This document shows positions 1 through 9,700 of a stretch of 39,068 nt of DNA, piece by piece. The stretch covers positions 1 to 39,068 of the forward strand of contig WHUX01000352.1 of the NCBI GenBank assembly GCA_015179025.1, read 5' to 3'. Origin of the DNA: Terfezia claveryi (lineage: Eukaryota > Ascomycota > Pezizomycetes > Pezizales > Pezizaceae). The stretch's first letter is position 1, and each line of letters starts with the position of its first letter. Both the position numbers and the translations under genes were made by a program. The notes beneath the pieces are model-generated. The model made no database searches and had not been told where the DNA came from. It worked only from the letters and a program-made list of their open reading frames with translations.

Positions 1-1915
1 AAGGCAATTCTCGATCGAGAATTCTCATCAGACAAAGACCTAACTGATCTCGAAGATTCTATTTATCGTTCTACTATTCTTGTCACTCCTCTAGCCCCTC
101 GAGATAAATCTTCCTCTGTCTCTTCTTATGCTAGTGATACTATCTCTATTCCAAGCGTCAGCTCGGAGTTACCTACACATCAGTTTATTGTTCCCTATTA
201 CCTTCCCAAAGGACCATTTAAGATCGAGCATACTCTAGCATTCAATTCCTCTACTGTTCCAGACCCAGATATGATTCTGGACCCTTATACCCTCCTCCCC
301 TTTGGTGATGATATGCATTGGCAATAGTTATCTCATAATTCCTATAACAACCTGATGGAACAAGCGTTGGCATTAGGATGAAGCACTTCTGATATTCCTA
401 ATCTTATCCCTACTTATGCTCAGTGGGGAAACCTCCTTACTGAAGGTTATAAGGCAGATCCTGCATTTTCAAAGATTATCTCATCTCCTTTCCGCAATAG
501 TTATTGTACTCGTCATGGTATTCTTTACTATACTTACAATGATCAGGTCCGTCTCTGCATCCCTAATACCTGGTTATGCAACCTTCATATCAAGAATATC
601 CTCCTCGAAAAATACCATACATCCCTTGGTCATCCTGGATTTACCAAGATGTATCACGCACTCAGCAACAACTTCTTTTGGCCTAAGATGGGAAGAGATA
701 TCCGTTTGTACTGTCAGACATGTGCTACATATCAAACAATAAAGAACTCGACTCAAAAGCCTTATGGCCTCCTCCATCCTCTTCCTATTCCTAGTAAGCC
801 ATTTACACATCTTACTATAGACTTTCTTGCCCTTCCTCCTATTAAACTCAGCCCCTCCAATGTAGTGGTGGATCACGTTTGGACAATAGTATGCAGACTC
901 ACCAAGTATACTATTATCATCCCTCTACAAACTAGATATACTGCCAACATGTTAGTCAACAACTACATGAATTATGTATATCCTCACTTCGGATATCCAG
1001 AAGATATTGTTACAGATCAGGATGTTCTCTTCAATCTAGCATTTGGAAGTCATTCTGCCTTATCAACAATATTCATCAATCCATGTCTACTGCCTACCAC
1101 CCAGAATTAGATGGTCAGTTTGAGATTGCTAATAAAGCAATCTTAACTATCTTGAGAGCCAAACAGGAAGAACATGGCGGCAGCTGGATGCCAGCTATCC
1201 TTCTCGTCATGGAAGCTATCAACAATACCGTAGATGCAACTAGGGGCACTACCCCTCATACTCTCGTCTTTCGATTTTCTCCTACTTATCAAGATACTCC
1301 ATTCATTCCGACATTCCTACACCAAGGCCAGATGGTTTAACGCAAGCTTTATGGTCTGCTGTGCAGGAAAAGATGAACACTAGTCGAGTTGAGATGACTA
1401 GGCAAGCTAACAAAAAGAGAAGAGCTAGTCCTGAGTATAAGATTGGTGACCTTGTCAAAATTCATCATTCTGCATTCAGTAGAGAATCTCTGTACTCTAA
1501 GTTGGAACCTATCTTCCTCGGTCCTACAAGATCCTCGCCATCTATCCAGACATCGACAACTATACTATCGAAACCTCTCTTGCCCCTCTGGACATATCAA
1601 AGTCCATACTTCTCTCCTTGACCATAGCATGTTAACCCTGATAACACCTTCCTAGCAAGGGCCTTGCCGAAGCCAGGTCCTGTCGAATGGATGTTCTAGG
1701 CCCAAGGTATGAGTTTGAACATATTATCAAACACGTTGTCAAAAAGAATGTAGTACTTTGTACTTCATCAAGTGGCAAGGTTGGGAAATGAGGATAATAC
1801 TTGGGAACCGGCAGACAATATCCCAGCTGATGCAGTGCAAAAGTATTGGGAAAACTTGTCATTTGCAGGTAAGCAGATTAAGAAGCGTAGGTATAGGCAT
1901 GGGAACAAGCAATAA
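1..1915 (+). pseudogene. broken pol: integrase plus chromodomain of a gypsy element
   Basis: Frame 1 is protein-like from base 1 to about 1070 but is cut by TAG at 325-327 and a TGA near 379. It carries the integrase HHCC zinc finger (HTSLGH then CQTC, about 619-726) and two catalytic aspartates: D at 820-822 in TIDFL and D at 1015-1017 in VTDQD. The reading then slips to frame 3 (1083-1340), where the catalytic Glu lies at 1122-1124 in a TAYHPELDGQFE motif, about 35 codons after the second Asp as usual for the DDE core. A frame-2 stretch (1361-1621) has the post-core GDLVKI motif. A chromodomain-like end (EDNTWEP then YWENL) sits in frame 2 at about 1754-1915, preceded by its N-terminal strand in frame 1 (about 1708-1752). 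At least four frame breaks make this a pseudogene. Identity of the family is secure; the sub-clade is not. Confidence 0.85.
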
Positions 1916-2003
1916 TTTCTTTTAGTTTCATTTAGGTTTGATATTTTCGATATTTTTTTCCTCCTATTAATTCTGTGGCCTATTTTCTAGTGAAGGATTT
2001 TCT

Positions 2004-2016
2004 TAAAAGGGAAGGA
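2004..2016 (+). other. polypurine tract of the gypsy element
   Basis: The purine run AAAAGGGAAGGA lies directly against the first base of the LTR. This is where plus-strand DNA synthesis is primed in LTR retrotransposons. Its exact abutment to TGTAAG supports both calls. Confidence 0.65.
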
Positions 2017-2751
2017 TGTAAGGAATACTTGTTTTTCTCCTTACTATAAGTCTTGTTTGAACTTGGAATCTCTTTGGCTATTTTTAGGATTTTCTTTATC
2101 TAATGTTTAGGATGCATTTACTTGTTTAGGTATTTCCCTCAGTTGGATTAGTATATGGATTACTCATGTATTAGTGTTGTCTTTCTTTAGCACGTTATCT
2201 CTTTCCTTTATCGCTGACTCATTATTGACATGTTTTATGTGGTCAGCGAGCTAACCACTTTCTCCTGTTCCAGTTGCCTATCTTGTTCGGCAACTGATGT
2301 CATGTCTTATTCTCTATTCTATTGTTAGCCTCATTTCTATTACTTTCTCTGGCGTCATCTATGATATAGAACATATCTAAATGAGCCATCTTGTATCCAT
2401 TATGATCAGGTATCATAATGAGTCTTGATGATTGTCCTTATGTGAGTTCGTTTAGACTCATAGCCTCAGAAATCTAGTGTCTATTAAAGACCTTATTTCC
2501 GCGGCCTCTAGATAAGACAGGATCTCTTTCAGTACCATCTAGTCGAGCAACATTAGAATATACAAGCTACACCAGTAATATTCTTTCTCTAGATCTCCGT
2601 GACTCTCCCGAACACCCCCCAAATACACCGACAGCCAGCCGCTCTTTGGGACTCCAGTATAGGACCTAGACACTGTGCTTAGCTGCCCAACCACGTTGGT
2701 AGAGCCGTGTTCATCTCAGGAACACCTCTACTAACTTGGCCCACACTTACA
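2017..2751 (+). repeat. 3' long terminal repeat, about 735 bp
   Basis: The unit begins TGTAAGGAATACTTG right after the polypurine tract and ends CCCACACTTACA. The ends form a 6-bp perfect inverted repeat, TGTAAG and CTTACA, which fits the TG...CA rule of LTRs. No gene lies inside. The 5' LTR is outside the window, so LTR-LTR divergence (element age) and the target-site duplication cannot be read; the base run just outside is CTATT. Confidence 0.7.
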
Positions 2752-3240
2752 CTATTAAATAAAGGATTTTGCTTTGTACTTGAATGTTCTTTTAATCTTT
2801 CTTCTAACCAATGTAATGCTATATATTGTGGATATAATATTAATATAGAACCAAAATATGATTGTTTCTTTGGCTGTTGACAACTATTAAATGCTAGTAG
2901 TAATAATATATTAGACTGTTATAAAATATTAGTATAACAAAGTTATTATATAGATAGATTAGATAAGAATACTAACTTCAATATTATTAGGAAGAGGACT
3001 TCTTATATGTCTTTATCTTTGTCTTTGTCTTTGTCTTCCTTATCTTTGTCTTTCTTGAGAAATATTCTATATAAAAGGCAATTAGTTTATATGGTAAATA
3101 TTAGAAAATTCAGAAAAATAATACTAACTAAACATATAATGCAAGTTAATCTTTGTTATGGTCTTCCTTTAGAATAATATGTAGTAAATTCTATAAGAAG
3201 TTTATGGAAACGACATGCCCGACAATATGTAGTATTCATA
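2752..3240. other. gene-free AT-rich stretch with a TTTGTC microsatellite
   Basis: No coding sequence is visible. Bases about 3008-3055 are a run of TCTTTG/TTTGTC hexamers with slight variation. The rest is AT-rich, with many TA steps, and probably older repeat debris. Confidence 0.6.
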
Positions 3241-3244
3241 GTGA

Positions 3245-3790
3245 TTAGTGGGAAGAGTAGTTAGCAGGAGAGTAGTTAGTAGGGAGAGTTGGTAGAAACA
3301 GTTGGCAGGGAGAGTTGATGCAGGGAGAGTTGGTGGAGGGGAGAGTTGGTGGAGGGGAGAGTTGGTAGAGGGGAGACTTGGCGGGAAGGCTTGGGGGAGA
3401 GTTCATCAGCAAGAAAAAAGTGGAATTGGGATGCCAGGTAGTGTCTCCAAGAGACAGGATTGTCTTTTGTATCTTTTGTGTCTTTTGTGTCTCCTAGGTG
3501 TCTCCTGGATATCTCCTATATGTCTCCTAGTATCTTCTAGTGTCTCCAGGAGATACTGGGAGACATTCTGCCAATCGTGGAGACATATCTTGTCTTCAGT
3601 AGCATTACTGTCTCTAGAGACACTGGAGACAAACTATTTTCTTTCCTGATATTGGAAAAGTTGGGAGAGAGGGTTGAATGAGAGAGTTAGCTAAGAGGAG
3701 CAGAGTAGTTGGCGAGGAAAGTTGGATGAGAGAGTTGGCTAGGAGGAGCAGAGTAGTTGGGGAGGAGAGTTGGAATTGGTAGGGAGAGTA
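3245..3790 (+). repeat. GAGAGTTGG-rich minisatellite, interrupted
   Basis: Short units built on GGGAGAGTTGG/GGGGAGAGTTGGTGGA recur at about 3245-3390 and again at about 3659-3780. The two blocks flank a GTCTC-rich segment. The strand is strongly purine-biased. The single reading frame across it (3302-3649) is repeat-driven and not a credible gene. Confidence 0.7.
3468..3640. repeat. degenerate TGTCTCC repeat with palindromic pieces
   Basis: About a dozen copies of TGTCTCC, TATCTCC and related words occur in direct and inverted orientation. TGTCTCTAGAGACA (3609-3622) is a perfect 14-bp palindrome, and GTGTCTCCAGGAGATAC just upstream is nearly palindromic. No protein function is implied. Confidence 0.6.
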
Positions 3791-3874
3791 GTTGTAGAAG
3801 AAGAATAGAAGTTAGTAGTCTTTAATATAGGGGAAGTAGTAGATAGGAAAAGGGTAGTTAATATAGAATATATG

Positions 3875-3990
3875 GGAACTTGGACTGCTGGAACTTGGAC
3901 TACTGGAACTCGGACTACTGGAACTCAGACTACTGGAACTCAGACTGCTAGAACTCAGATTGCTAGAATGCTGGAACTTGGAGTGCTAGA
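3875..3990 (+). repeat. 15-bp tandem repeat, about six units
   Basis: Units of GGAACTTGGACTACT start at 3875, 3890, 3905, 3920, 3935 and 3950, then decay. Because the unit is a multiple of three, it stays open in one frame and gives a Gly-Thr-x-Thr-x peptide (frame 3872-4093). I see no sign that this is a real gene. Confidence 0.75.
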
Positions 3991-4047
3991 ATTGGTACTT
4001 GAATTGGAAGTTAGATATAGCTATAAGAAAAGAAATTATCAACCTAA

Positions 4048-4899
4048 CTACTTCTGCTTTCCTTTTTTTCTATTTGGTTCACCCCTGTTATAACCTTTTA
4101 GTTTGATCTCTAAACCTCCACCTCTTTTTTTCCAAGTACTGGGATTACATTTAATCAAATCTATATTACTTTTGTGTATAAACAAATTGACACTATTCCT
4201 AACTCCAAAAGTAATCTTAATATTACCATGACAAATTAAAGAACCCATAAATAAAAGAACATTACCGAGTTGAAGTTCAATTATACACTTTGCTTGCCAC
4301 AAAACCAAATCTCTACTCTGATAATTTCCATAAGGTATAACAGCATTAGGAACAGATTTAATATCTTTCCAATCTTGATGATGCTGTAGAATGCTGTCTG
4401 GTATTATTTGTTGATTAATTGCAGTGCCTGACCAAGGATTACATAATAACTTAGGTGGCTTGGGAAGATTAATATTAGTTAGCTTATTGTAAGCTTCGGG
4501 TATTATTAGCTTTAAACGATCCCTAAGATATGTCCAAAGAGATTTATTTCTTTCAATCTAGTTTCCAGAAGCAGGTTGTTGAGTTAGATAGTCTTTGCTA
4601 TAAAAGATATCCAAACTACTATCTGCTCAAGTTGCATAGTATCGAATAGGAAATTCTCCATAGGGATTAATTTTTCTTTGATGATGTATCTCAAGTTCAG
4701 GTAATAGCTCATGTAATTCAACCAAACCATCAACCAAAAAAAAAGGAATTTTGAAGTGATATACTAGCAAATAACTATCTTTGTCATGAATCTCCAAATA
4801 TTCAGATCCTGATTTAAACTTATGAAATGTAGACAGTTTGGAATTCTGCATGATAGGCAAAGAATATTGACCTTGTAATTTGATAAGTAAAAGTATATC
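4048..4899 (-). pseudogene. TET/JBP-like 2-oxoglutarate/Fe(II) dioxygenase, inactivated copy
   Basis: One minus-strand frame is protein-like from about 4899 to 4048 and is broken only by two stops, TGA at 4629-4627 and TAG at 4560-4558. The translation carries the parts expected of a double-stranded beta-helix dioxygenase of the TET/JBP group: an H-x-D iron motif (HQD, 4380-4372) followed by WKD, a PYGNY...DLVLW strand, a hydrophobic GNVLLF strand, the distal iron His about 50 residues later (H at 4230-4228 in CHGN), and an R-x-S motif (about 4200-4192) that would bind 2-oxoglutarate. In fungi, expanded TET/JBP genes are known to travel with KDZ-type DNA transposons, so this may be transposon cargo. 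The N-terminus is unclear. Assignment is by motif recognition without a profile search. Confidence 0.55.
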
Positions 4900-5006
4900 T
4901 CATATTAGAATTAAGAGAACATACTTCGACTATTTTTCAATAACTATTTCAATATAGAAATTGATATAGAAGCTTTCCAATATATTTGATCTATTCGCAA
5001 AAATTT

Positions 5007-5690
5007 CTAAGACTCTAAGTATCGCTTTATATATGCTCTTAACCCCTTTATCCTCCACAGATAATTATTGTTAAAAGCACCAGTGGCAACTAAATGATCT
5101 AAGTGGTTCTCAAAATACTTAGTATAAAGAAGAACAGATTTGGAGAAACTGGTAAGAGCAGTGGAAGTGGAAGTGGAATTGAAAGTGGAAGTGGAAGTGG
5201 AAGCAGAAGTGGAAGTGGAAGTGGAAGCGGAAGTGGAAGCAGAAGCAGAAGCAGAAGCGGAAGTGGAAGAGGAAGTGGAAGCAGAAGTAGAAGCGGAAGC
5301 GGAAGTGGAAGTGGAAGTGGAAGTGGAAGTGGAAGTGGAAGCAAAAGCGGAAGCGGAAGCAAAAGCAAAAGCGGAAGCGGAAGTAGAAGCGGAAGTGGAA
5401 GCAGAAGCGGAAGCGGAAGCAGAAGCGTAAGCGGAAGGGGAAGCGGAAGCAGAAGTGGAAGTGGAAGCAGAAGGGGAAGTGGAAGCGGAAGTGGAAGTAG
5501 AAAAGGAAGTGGAAGTAGAAGCAGAAGTAGTAGTAGAAGAAGTAGTGGTAGTAGAAGTAGTAGCAGAAGGATAGGTAGTAAATGAAGTGGAAGTGGAAGT
5601 GGTGAGAGCTATAGAAGTAGTGAGATCATTTGGAGTGGTAAGAGTGGAAGTGGGAGCAGTGGGACTGCTACTGTTGTTGGGAGCAGCCAT
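5007..5690 (-). CDS. low-complexity Ser-Thr/Ala repeat protein, doubtful gene
   Basis: An open frame of 227 residues starts MAAPNNSSSPTAPTS and then runs through about 140 residues of Ser-Thr and Ser-Ala dipeptides with occasional Phe and Tyr. It ends in a 45-residue non-repetitive, basic tail (about VLLYTKYFENHLDH then LRAYIKRYLES). The repeat comes from the hexanucleotide array described separately, whose unit is a multiple of three, so openness alone proves little; the opposite strand is also open. The normal-looking tail and start are the only hints of a real protein. The dioxygenase pseudogene lies about 110 bp downstream on the same strand, so it could once have been the 5' part of that gene. 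Function unknown. Confidence 0.25.
   Translation of the reverse strand: MAAPNNSSSPTAPTSTLTTPNDLTTSIALTTSTSTSFTTYPSATTSTTTTSSTTTSASTSTSFSTSTSASTSPSASTSTSASASPSAYASASASASASTSASTSASAFAFASASAFASTSTSTSTSTSTSASASTSASTSSSTSASASASASTSASTSTSTSASTSTSTFNSTSTSTALTSFSKSVLLYTKYFENHLDHLVATGAFNNNYLWRIKGLRAYIKRYLES
5155..5600. repeat. AGYGGA hexanucleotide array, about 440 bp
   Basis: The plus strand is a nearly unbroken series of AGTGGA, AGCGGA and AGCAGA hexamers. G and A dominate this strand, giving extreme purine skew and regularly spaced GG pairs. Both strands stay open for long stretches because the period is six. Minus-strand reading gives Ser-Thr/Ser-Ala repeats, plus-strand reading gives Gly-Ser/Arg-Ser repeats. 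Confidence 0.9.
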
Positions 5691-5832
5691 AGGCAGATTT
5701 TATAACAAAGGTATTTAGACTATATTGGATTGAGCTTGCAAGATAACTTACTATGTGAGCTGCAATAGAGGAGGCATAAGTATGGAGGCGAGTATGGAGG
5801 TAAGTATGGAGGGGAGTGTGGAAGCGGAGTAG

Positions 5833-5946
5833 GAGTGTGGAGTGTTGAGTGTGGAGCATTGAGTATGGAGCATTGAGTGTGGAGCGTTGAGCATGGAGCA
5901 TTGAGTGTAGAGTGTTAAGCATAGAGTATTGAGTGTGTGGAGTGTT
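5833..5946 (+). repeat. 14-bp minisatellite, eight units
   Basis: Eight head-to-tail units of GAGTGTGGAGCATT with scattered changes begin at 5833 and step by 14 bp to 5931; the last unit is 16 bp. A shorter GAGTATGGAGGTAAG-type array sits just upstream (about 5776-5815). Predicted frames through it on the minus strand are repeat artefacts. Confidence 0.85.
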
Positions 5947-6032
5947 GAGAGGGGGAGCGTCAAAAAGAAATGAAAAAACTGCCAAAATCTATGCCTGTAT
6001 TCTCAATCCTAGTAGTAGCATGAAATTTTAAT

Positions 6033-6120
6033 CCAAGAAGTCACCATATTTATTAAGCCAAGAAGTCACTATATTTATTAAGCCAAGAAGTCACCAAATT
6101 TTTTAAAGCTAAGAAGTCAC
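6033..6120 (+). repeat. 25-bp tandem repeat, four units
   Basis: CCAAGAAGTCACCATATTTATTAAG recurs at 6033, 6058 and 6083, with a diverged fourth copy ending at 6120. The last copy runs into the T-tract that forms the tail of the SINE-like unit. Confidence 0.85.
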
Positions 6121-6262
6121 ATTTTTTTTTTTTACTGTCCATATCCAGCTATGCTAGAGGAAAATTCGTTTTTAGCCCTTTATGGAGCTACTGGGAATTG
6201 AACACAGGCTCTGATCATACTGATAGAATGGGCCAAGCCCTACCAACAAAACCAGAAACCCA
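6121..6262 (-). mobile_element. tRNA-derived SINE-like element with poly(A) tail
   Basis: Read on the minus strand, a tRNA-like head is followed by a short unrelated body and an A-run. The head has an A-box-like TGGTAGGGCTTGG (6245-6233), a B box GTTCAATTCC (6203-6194) and a tRNA-like 3' end CAGTAGCTCCA (about 6194-6184). The T arm pairs with one mismatch, CTGTG against CCCAG. The 5' acceptor strand that should pair with TAGCTCC is missing, so it is not a functional tRNA gene. About 50 bp of body then leads into a run of about 12 A (T-run at 6122-6133). Head, body and tail in this order is the architecture of a Pol III SINE. No clear target-site duplication was found. Confidence 0.45.
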
Positions 6263-6797
6263 TTAGGGATACCAAATTAAATTTAACCAGAATTATAAAT
6301 CCAACCTTATATTCACAAATCAGCATTTACAGATCAGTGGTGCAAGTGGGCATGCATTAAACCCTATTTATACTCTTGAAATTACTCTGCAAATTTGCAT
6401 TACTATAAATGCAATAGCTTGACGTTGAGCTATAGAGCTCATTCCTGCTTTGTCTAGTTGCGCACGAGGTACATGTGTTGGAACATTTGTCTCAATAGCC
6501 TCAGTATAATATAGAAACAAAATACTTGTATATAATTTAATGTTTTCCACTAATTTTATGAATTGATTTTACTTAGAGAAAGTTTAAAAGAATACAAACA
6601 TAAATAAAACAAAGAAATTTAATCCTGCCATGAAATAAAATACAAAACAAACAGGACAAAACACCAATTTTAGTATTATACAGAAAGAGAGAAAATTGCC
6701 CTACTAATTTCATACCAAAAGAATCGATAGAAGCAAAAAAAAAGGTTGAATAATTCTTAGCCCCATCCTCCCTCCTGCTGTGTACCCTTCGTCTACT
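6263..6797. other. intergenic, 3' flank of the Pol I subunit gene
   Basis: No supportable gene. A 60-codon minus-strand frame (6550-6368) has no start context or recognisable motif. The segment just beyond the stop at 6798 is A-rich and presumably holds the 3' UTR and polyadenylation signals of the Pol I gene. Confidence 0.5.
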
Positions 6798-9700
6798 TTA
6801 GTACGCATTTATTCTGTTATCCGGCTTGTTCAACCCCACTAAAATATCAAAGCTCCCAGTTCCCACCCCATTCACCTTCCCAAGCACAATCTGCCCACTT
6901 GGACTCTTCAAGTCATCACGACCCCCCTCCATCGTTGCCTCCTTCAGGAAGTTACATGTAGTTTCATAACTCATCTTCAAAAAAGGGCTGACATGATCAC
7001 TCAATCCCGTTCTGTTGAATGGGGTAAACCCACCTCCCCTAGTCATCACATCGGCAATTAGGTTCAAGTGTCGGGCATCAACACTAATTCCGTGGCCACC
7101 AAAGACTGCTTTCATTTCTTGTACGATAGTAGCTCTCGCAGCTTCAACTCCATAGAAACGTAGCATCGCTGCGATATCGTTCGTAGAGATGCTATCGGGG
7201 TCCAGATAAGTTCCGCAGTGTTGCCATATTTCAGGGAAATTTAGACCATCGGTGACTAGGCGGCGAGTTCCGGGTGGAACGGAGGGGTCTTTTGCGAGCT
7301 CAGACGCAGGGATACACGTAACGGCTTTAATTCCGTATAGTTGGTGGATGACAGTTTCGAGGCAGACTTTTTCGACGAGATTGATCATGAGGATTTTGGG
7401 TGCAGAAGCGGGATATTCGAGGCCAATTTCGCACCATTCTCCACCCTTATCGTCAAATTTGAAGCGGTAGACGTTGCCATGGGCTTCTCGGACGTCTTCC
7501 TCCCGAGCACGGGCTTGCTTCTCTAGGTGTTTCTTCTGTACCTTCTTCTTCTCGTCATCTGTGTCGTCATCTCCTTCCTCATCTTCTTCATCACATGTCT
7601 CTCGTTGTGCCGCCTCCTCGCCTTCGTCTGGAGCATCGTAGCCCATACCATCAGACTTCCTCGACTTCTGCCTGTAACTGGTAGCATCTCCATCTCCGAC
7701 CTCATCATCGCTATCATCCTCATCCGCGCCCTCATCATCGCCATCAACTCCGCGGCTAGGGGCAGCTTGTTCCTGTGAGACCATACTCTTGGAAGTACCA
7801 ACCTCTGGGAGAGCATCGGAATTGCCGAGTCTAGATCCGTCAACCTTTGCCTTATGCTCAGCTTTCATAGACTTTGATAAACGCCTCATCAAGTCCTTCT
7901 CCACCGCACGCACAACTTCGGCGGGAGTAACACTATACTCCTTCTCGTATTCTGCTTTGGGAAAGAAGTTTAGCCTGATGAGGTAGGTCTTACTCTTGGT
8001 CTGCCCTGCAACCTTTGCGAGCTTCTCCGTGATAACTACATCATCAATAATCTCCGCGAGGGTCAACCTGCTGATGTTCTTCCGGAACATCTCAACTTCG
8101 CTCTCGGACCTCTCAGGGAGCACAGTGAGTGTCATTGTTGGTGTTGCGATGTTTGAAGAGGCAGTCATGACGATTTCACGAAGACGTGGGATACCGAGGG
8201 TAACGTTCTTTGCCGAGTGTCCAGCCAAATGGAAAGTATTTAACGTCATCTGGGTGGAGGGTTCTCCGACGGACTGACCAGCTACGATACCGACTGCTTC
8301 ACCGGGGTCGATGAGGGCATGTTGGTATTTTAACGACATGAGCATGTAGAAGTCAATCTCAGATATGGTATCAAGCATAGAAGAAGGTAGGTGGGAGGTA
8401 TCTGGAGCTTCGCCCTTAGATGCTTTGGCTTTACGCTTCGACTTCTTGGTCTTAATAAGCTTGTCCGGATTGACCTTACAGTACTATTTTGGGATCAGTG
8501 ATGAACTACAGGCCGGAAAACATGTGAAATGGACTGGAGCATACCTCTAGGACGTCCTGGGAGAACTTTTCTGACACAGCCCCAACATACTTTGCAGGGG
8601 ATACTCGGGAAATGATTGGATCAACAGCAGTGAAGTCACCAGTCTTCCTCAAGATCTTCAGAATAGATTGATTCTCGTTGAGATATTCGAGATCCAATTT
8701 GTCTTCAATATCGTCACCGAGGTTCTTCAAATTGACCATGGTGACATTGTTTTCTGCACAGAACCTAAGCTGACTGAGATGCTTCTGTTTGGCAACATCC
8801 AGACCGTCTTCACCATACAAGAATTGAACCATAGAGCCATCGCTGTCTCGGACGGTATTATCGTACTGAACTTTCACGCTCTCCATTCCCTTGATTAGGC
8901 AGCGCTGAAGATAGCCGGAACGAGATGTCTTGACAGCAGTGTCGATTAAACCTTCTCTCCCCGCCATGCAGTGGAAGTAGAACTCCTGAGGCCGAATACC
9001 AGTCAAGAAACGATCCGCGATATATCCGCCCGCTCTAACATCCGTTTCATACGGTTTAAAGCAAGGTAAGGATTTACCGCTAACCATGACAGGAACCCTA
9101 CGACCTTCCAAGGTCTGCTGCCCAAGCAAACAGGAGATTTGGGAAGAGTTTACGTCGGAACCTTTCGCGCCAGAGACTGTCATAGCCTGCATGTGGTTGA
9201 CTGGGAATGGTTTGACCAATCCCGCTGGGAGACAGGCAGCAATGACATTTGAGGTGAAGTCCTTGGTGCGTGAATTGGTGACTAGATCAAGACCGGACTG
9301 TTTTTTATCATCTCGGAGAACATCCTCCAAGCGAGCCCTGAGCTCAGGGTCATTTTGCTTCCCATTTGTGATACCCACGTACTTCATTGCAACCTCTTTA
9401 CCGACTTGATCAGTGCCTCTGAGCTTTTCTCGCCTCATGCGGTTGCCTTCGGGAGTTAATAGAAGATCGTCTATTCCACAAGTGAAAGCCCGCATGTTGA
9501 GATACTTGGTAAGAAGCCGACCCATGACACTCAGCAATCGGCCTGTAGTTTCTGGTCCATAAACTTCATACATGGAGTGTACAAAACCGAATTCCGTAGG
9601 ACCTAAGTGGTTCTTATCAAGGATACCATGCATGAAGTACCCCCTTTGGAAGAGGACCACACCTTCTTCATTGCCCTTGCCGCCCCATCTCTCTCCACTA

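Larger units (their letters stand above)
1..2751 (+). mobile_element. Ty3/gypsy chromovirus-type LTR retrotransposon, 3' half, decayed
   Basis: The window opens inside a retrotransposon. In order it shows a linker, the integrase zinc finger, the integrase catalytic core, an integrase C-terminal segment, a chromodomain, a polypurine tract and a complete 3' LTR. This order (integrase last, then chromodomain) is diagnostic of Ty3/gypsy chromoviruses. Gag, protease, reverse transcriptase, RNase H and the 5' LTR lie outside the window to the left. Two in-frame stops and several frame changes show that this copy cannot make its own integrase. Boundaries of the 3' side are inferred from the LTR ends. 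Confidence 0.85.

Noticed and set aside
3302..3649. 115-codon plus-strand frame
   Set aside because: It is made of GAGAGTTGG and GTCTCC repeats with no coding character.
5103..5585. Plus-strand frame encoding a Gly-Ser/Arg-Ser repeat protein
   Set aside because: It is the other strand of the hexanucleotide array and stays open only because the period is six; it lacks a normal non-repetitive C-terminus.
6184..6250. Functional tRNA gene
   Set aside because: The 5' acceptor strand does not pair with the 3' TAGCTCC and the T arm has a mismatch; it fits better as a tRNA-derived repeat head.
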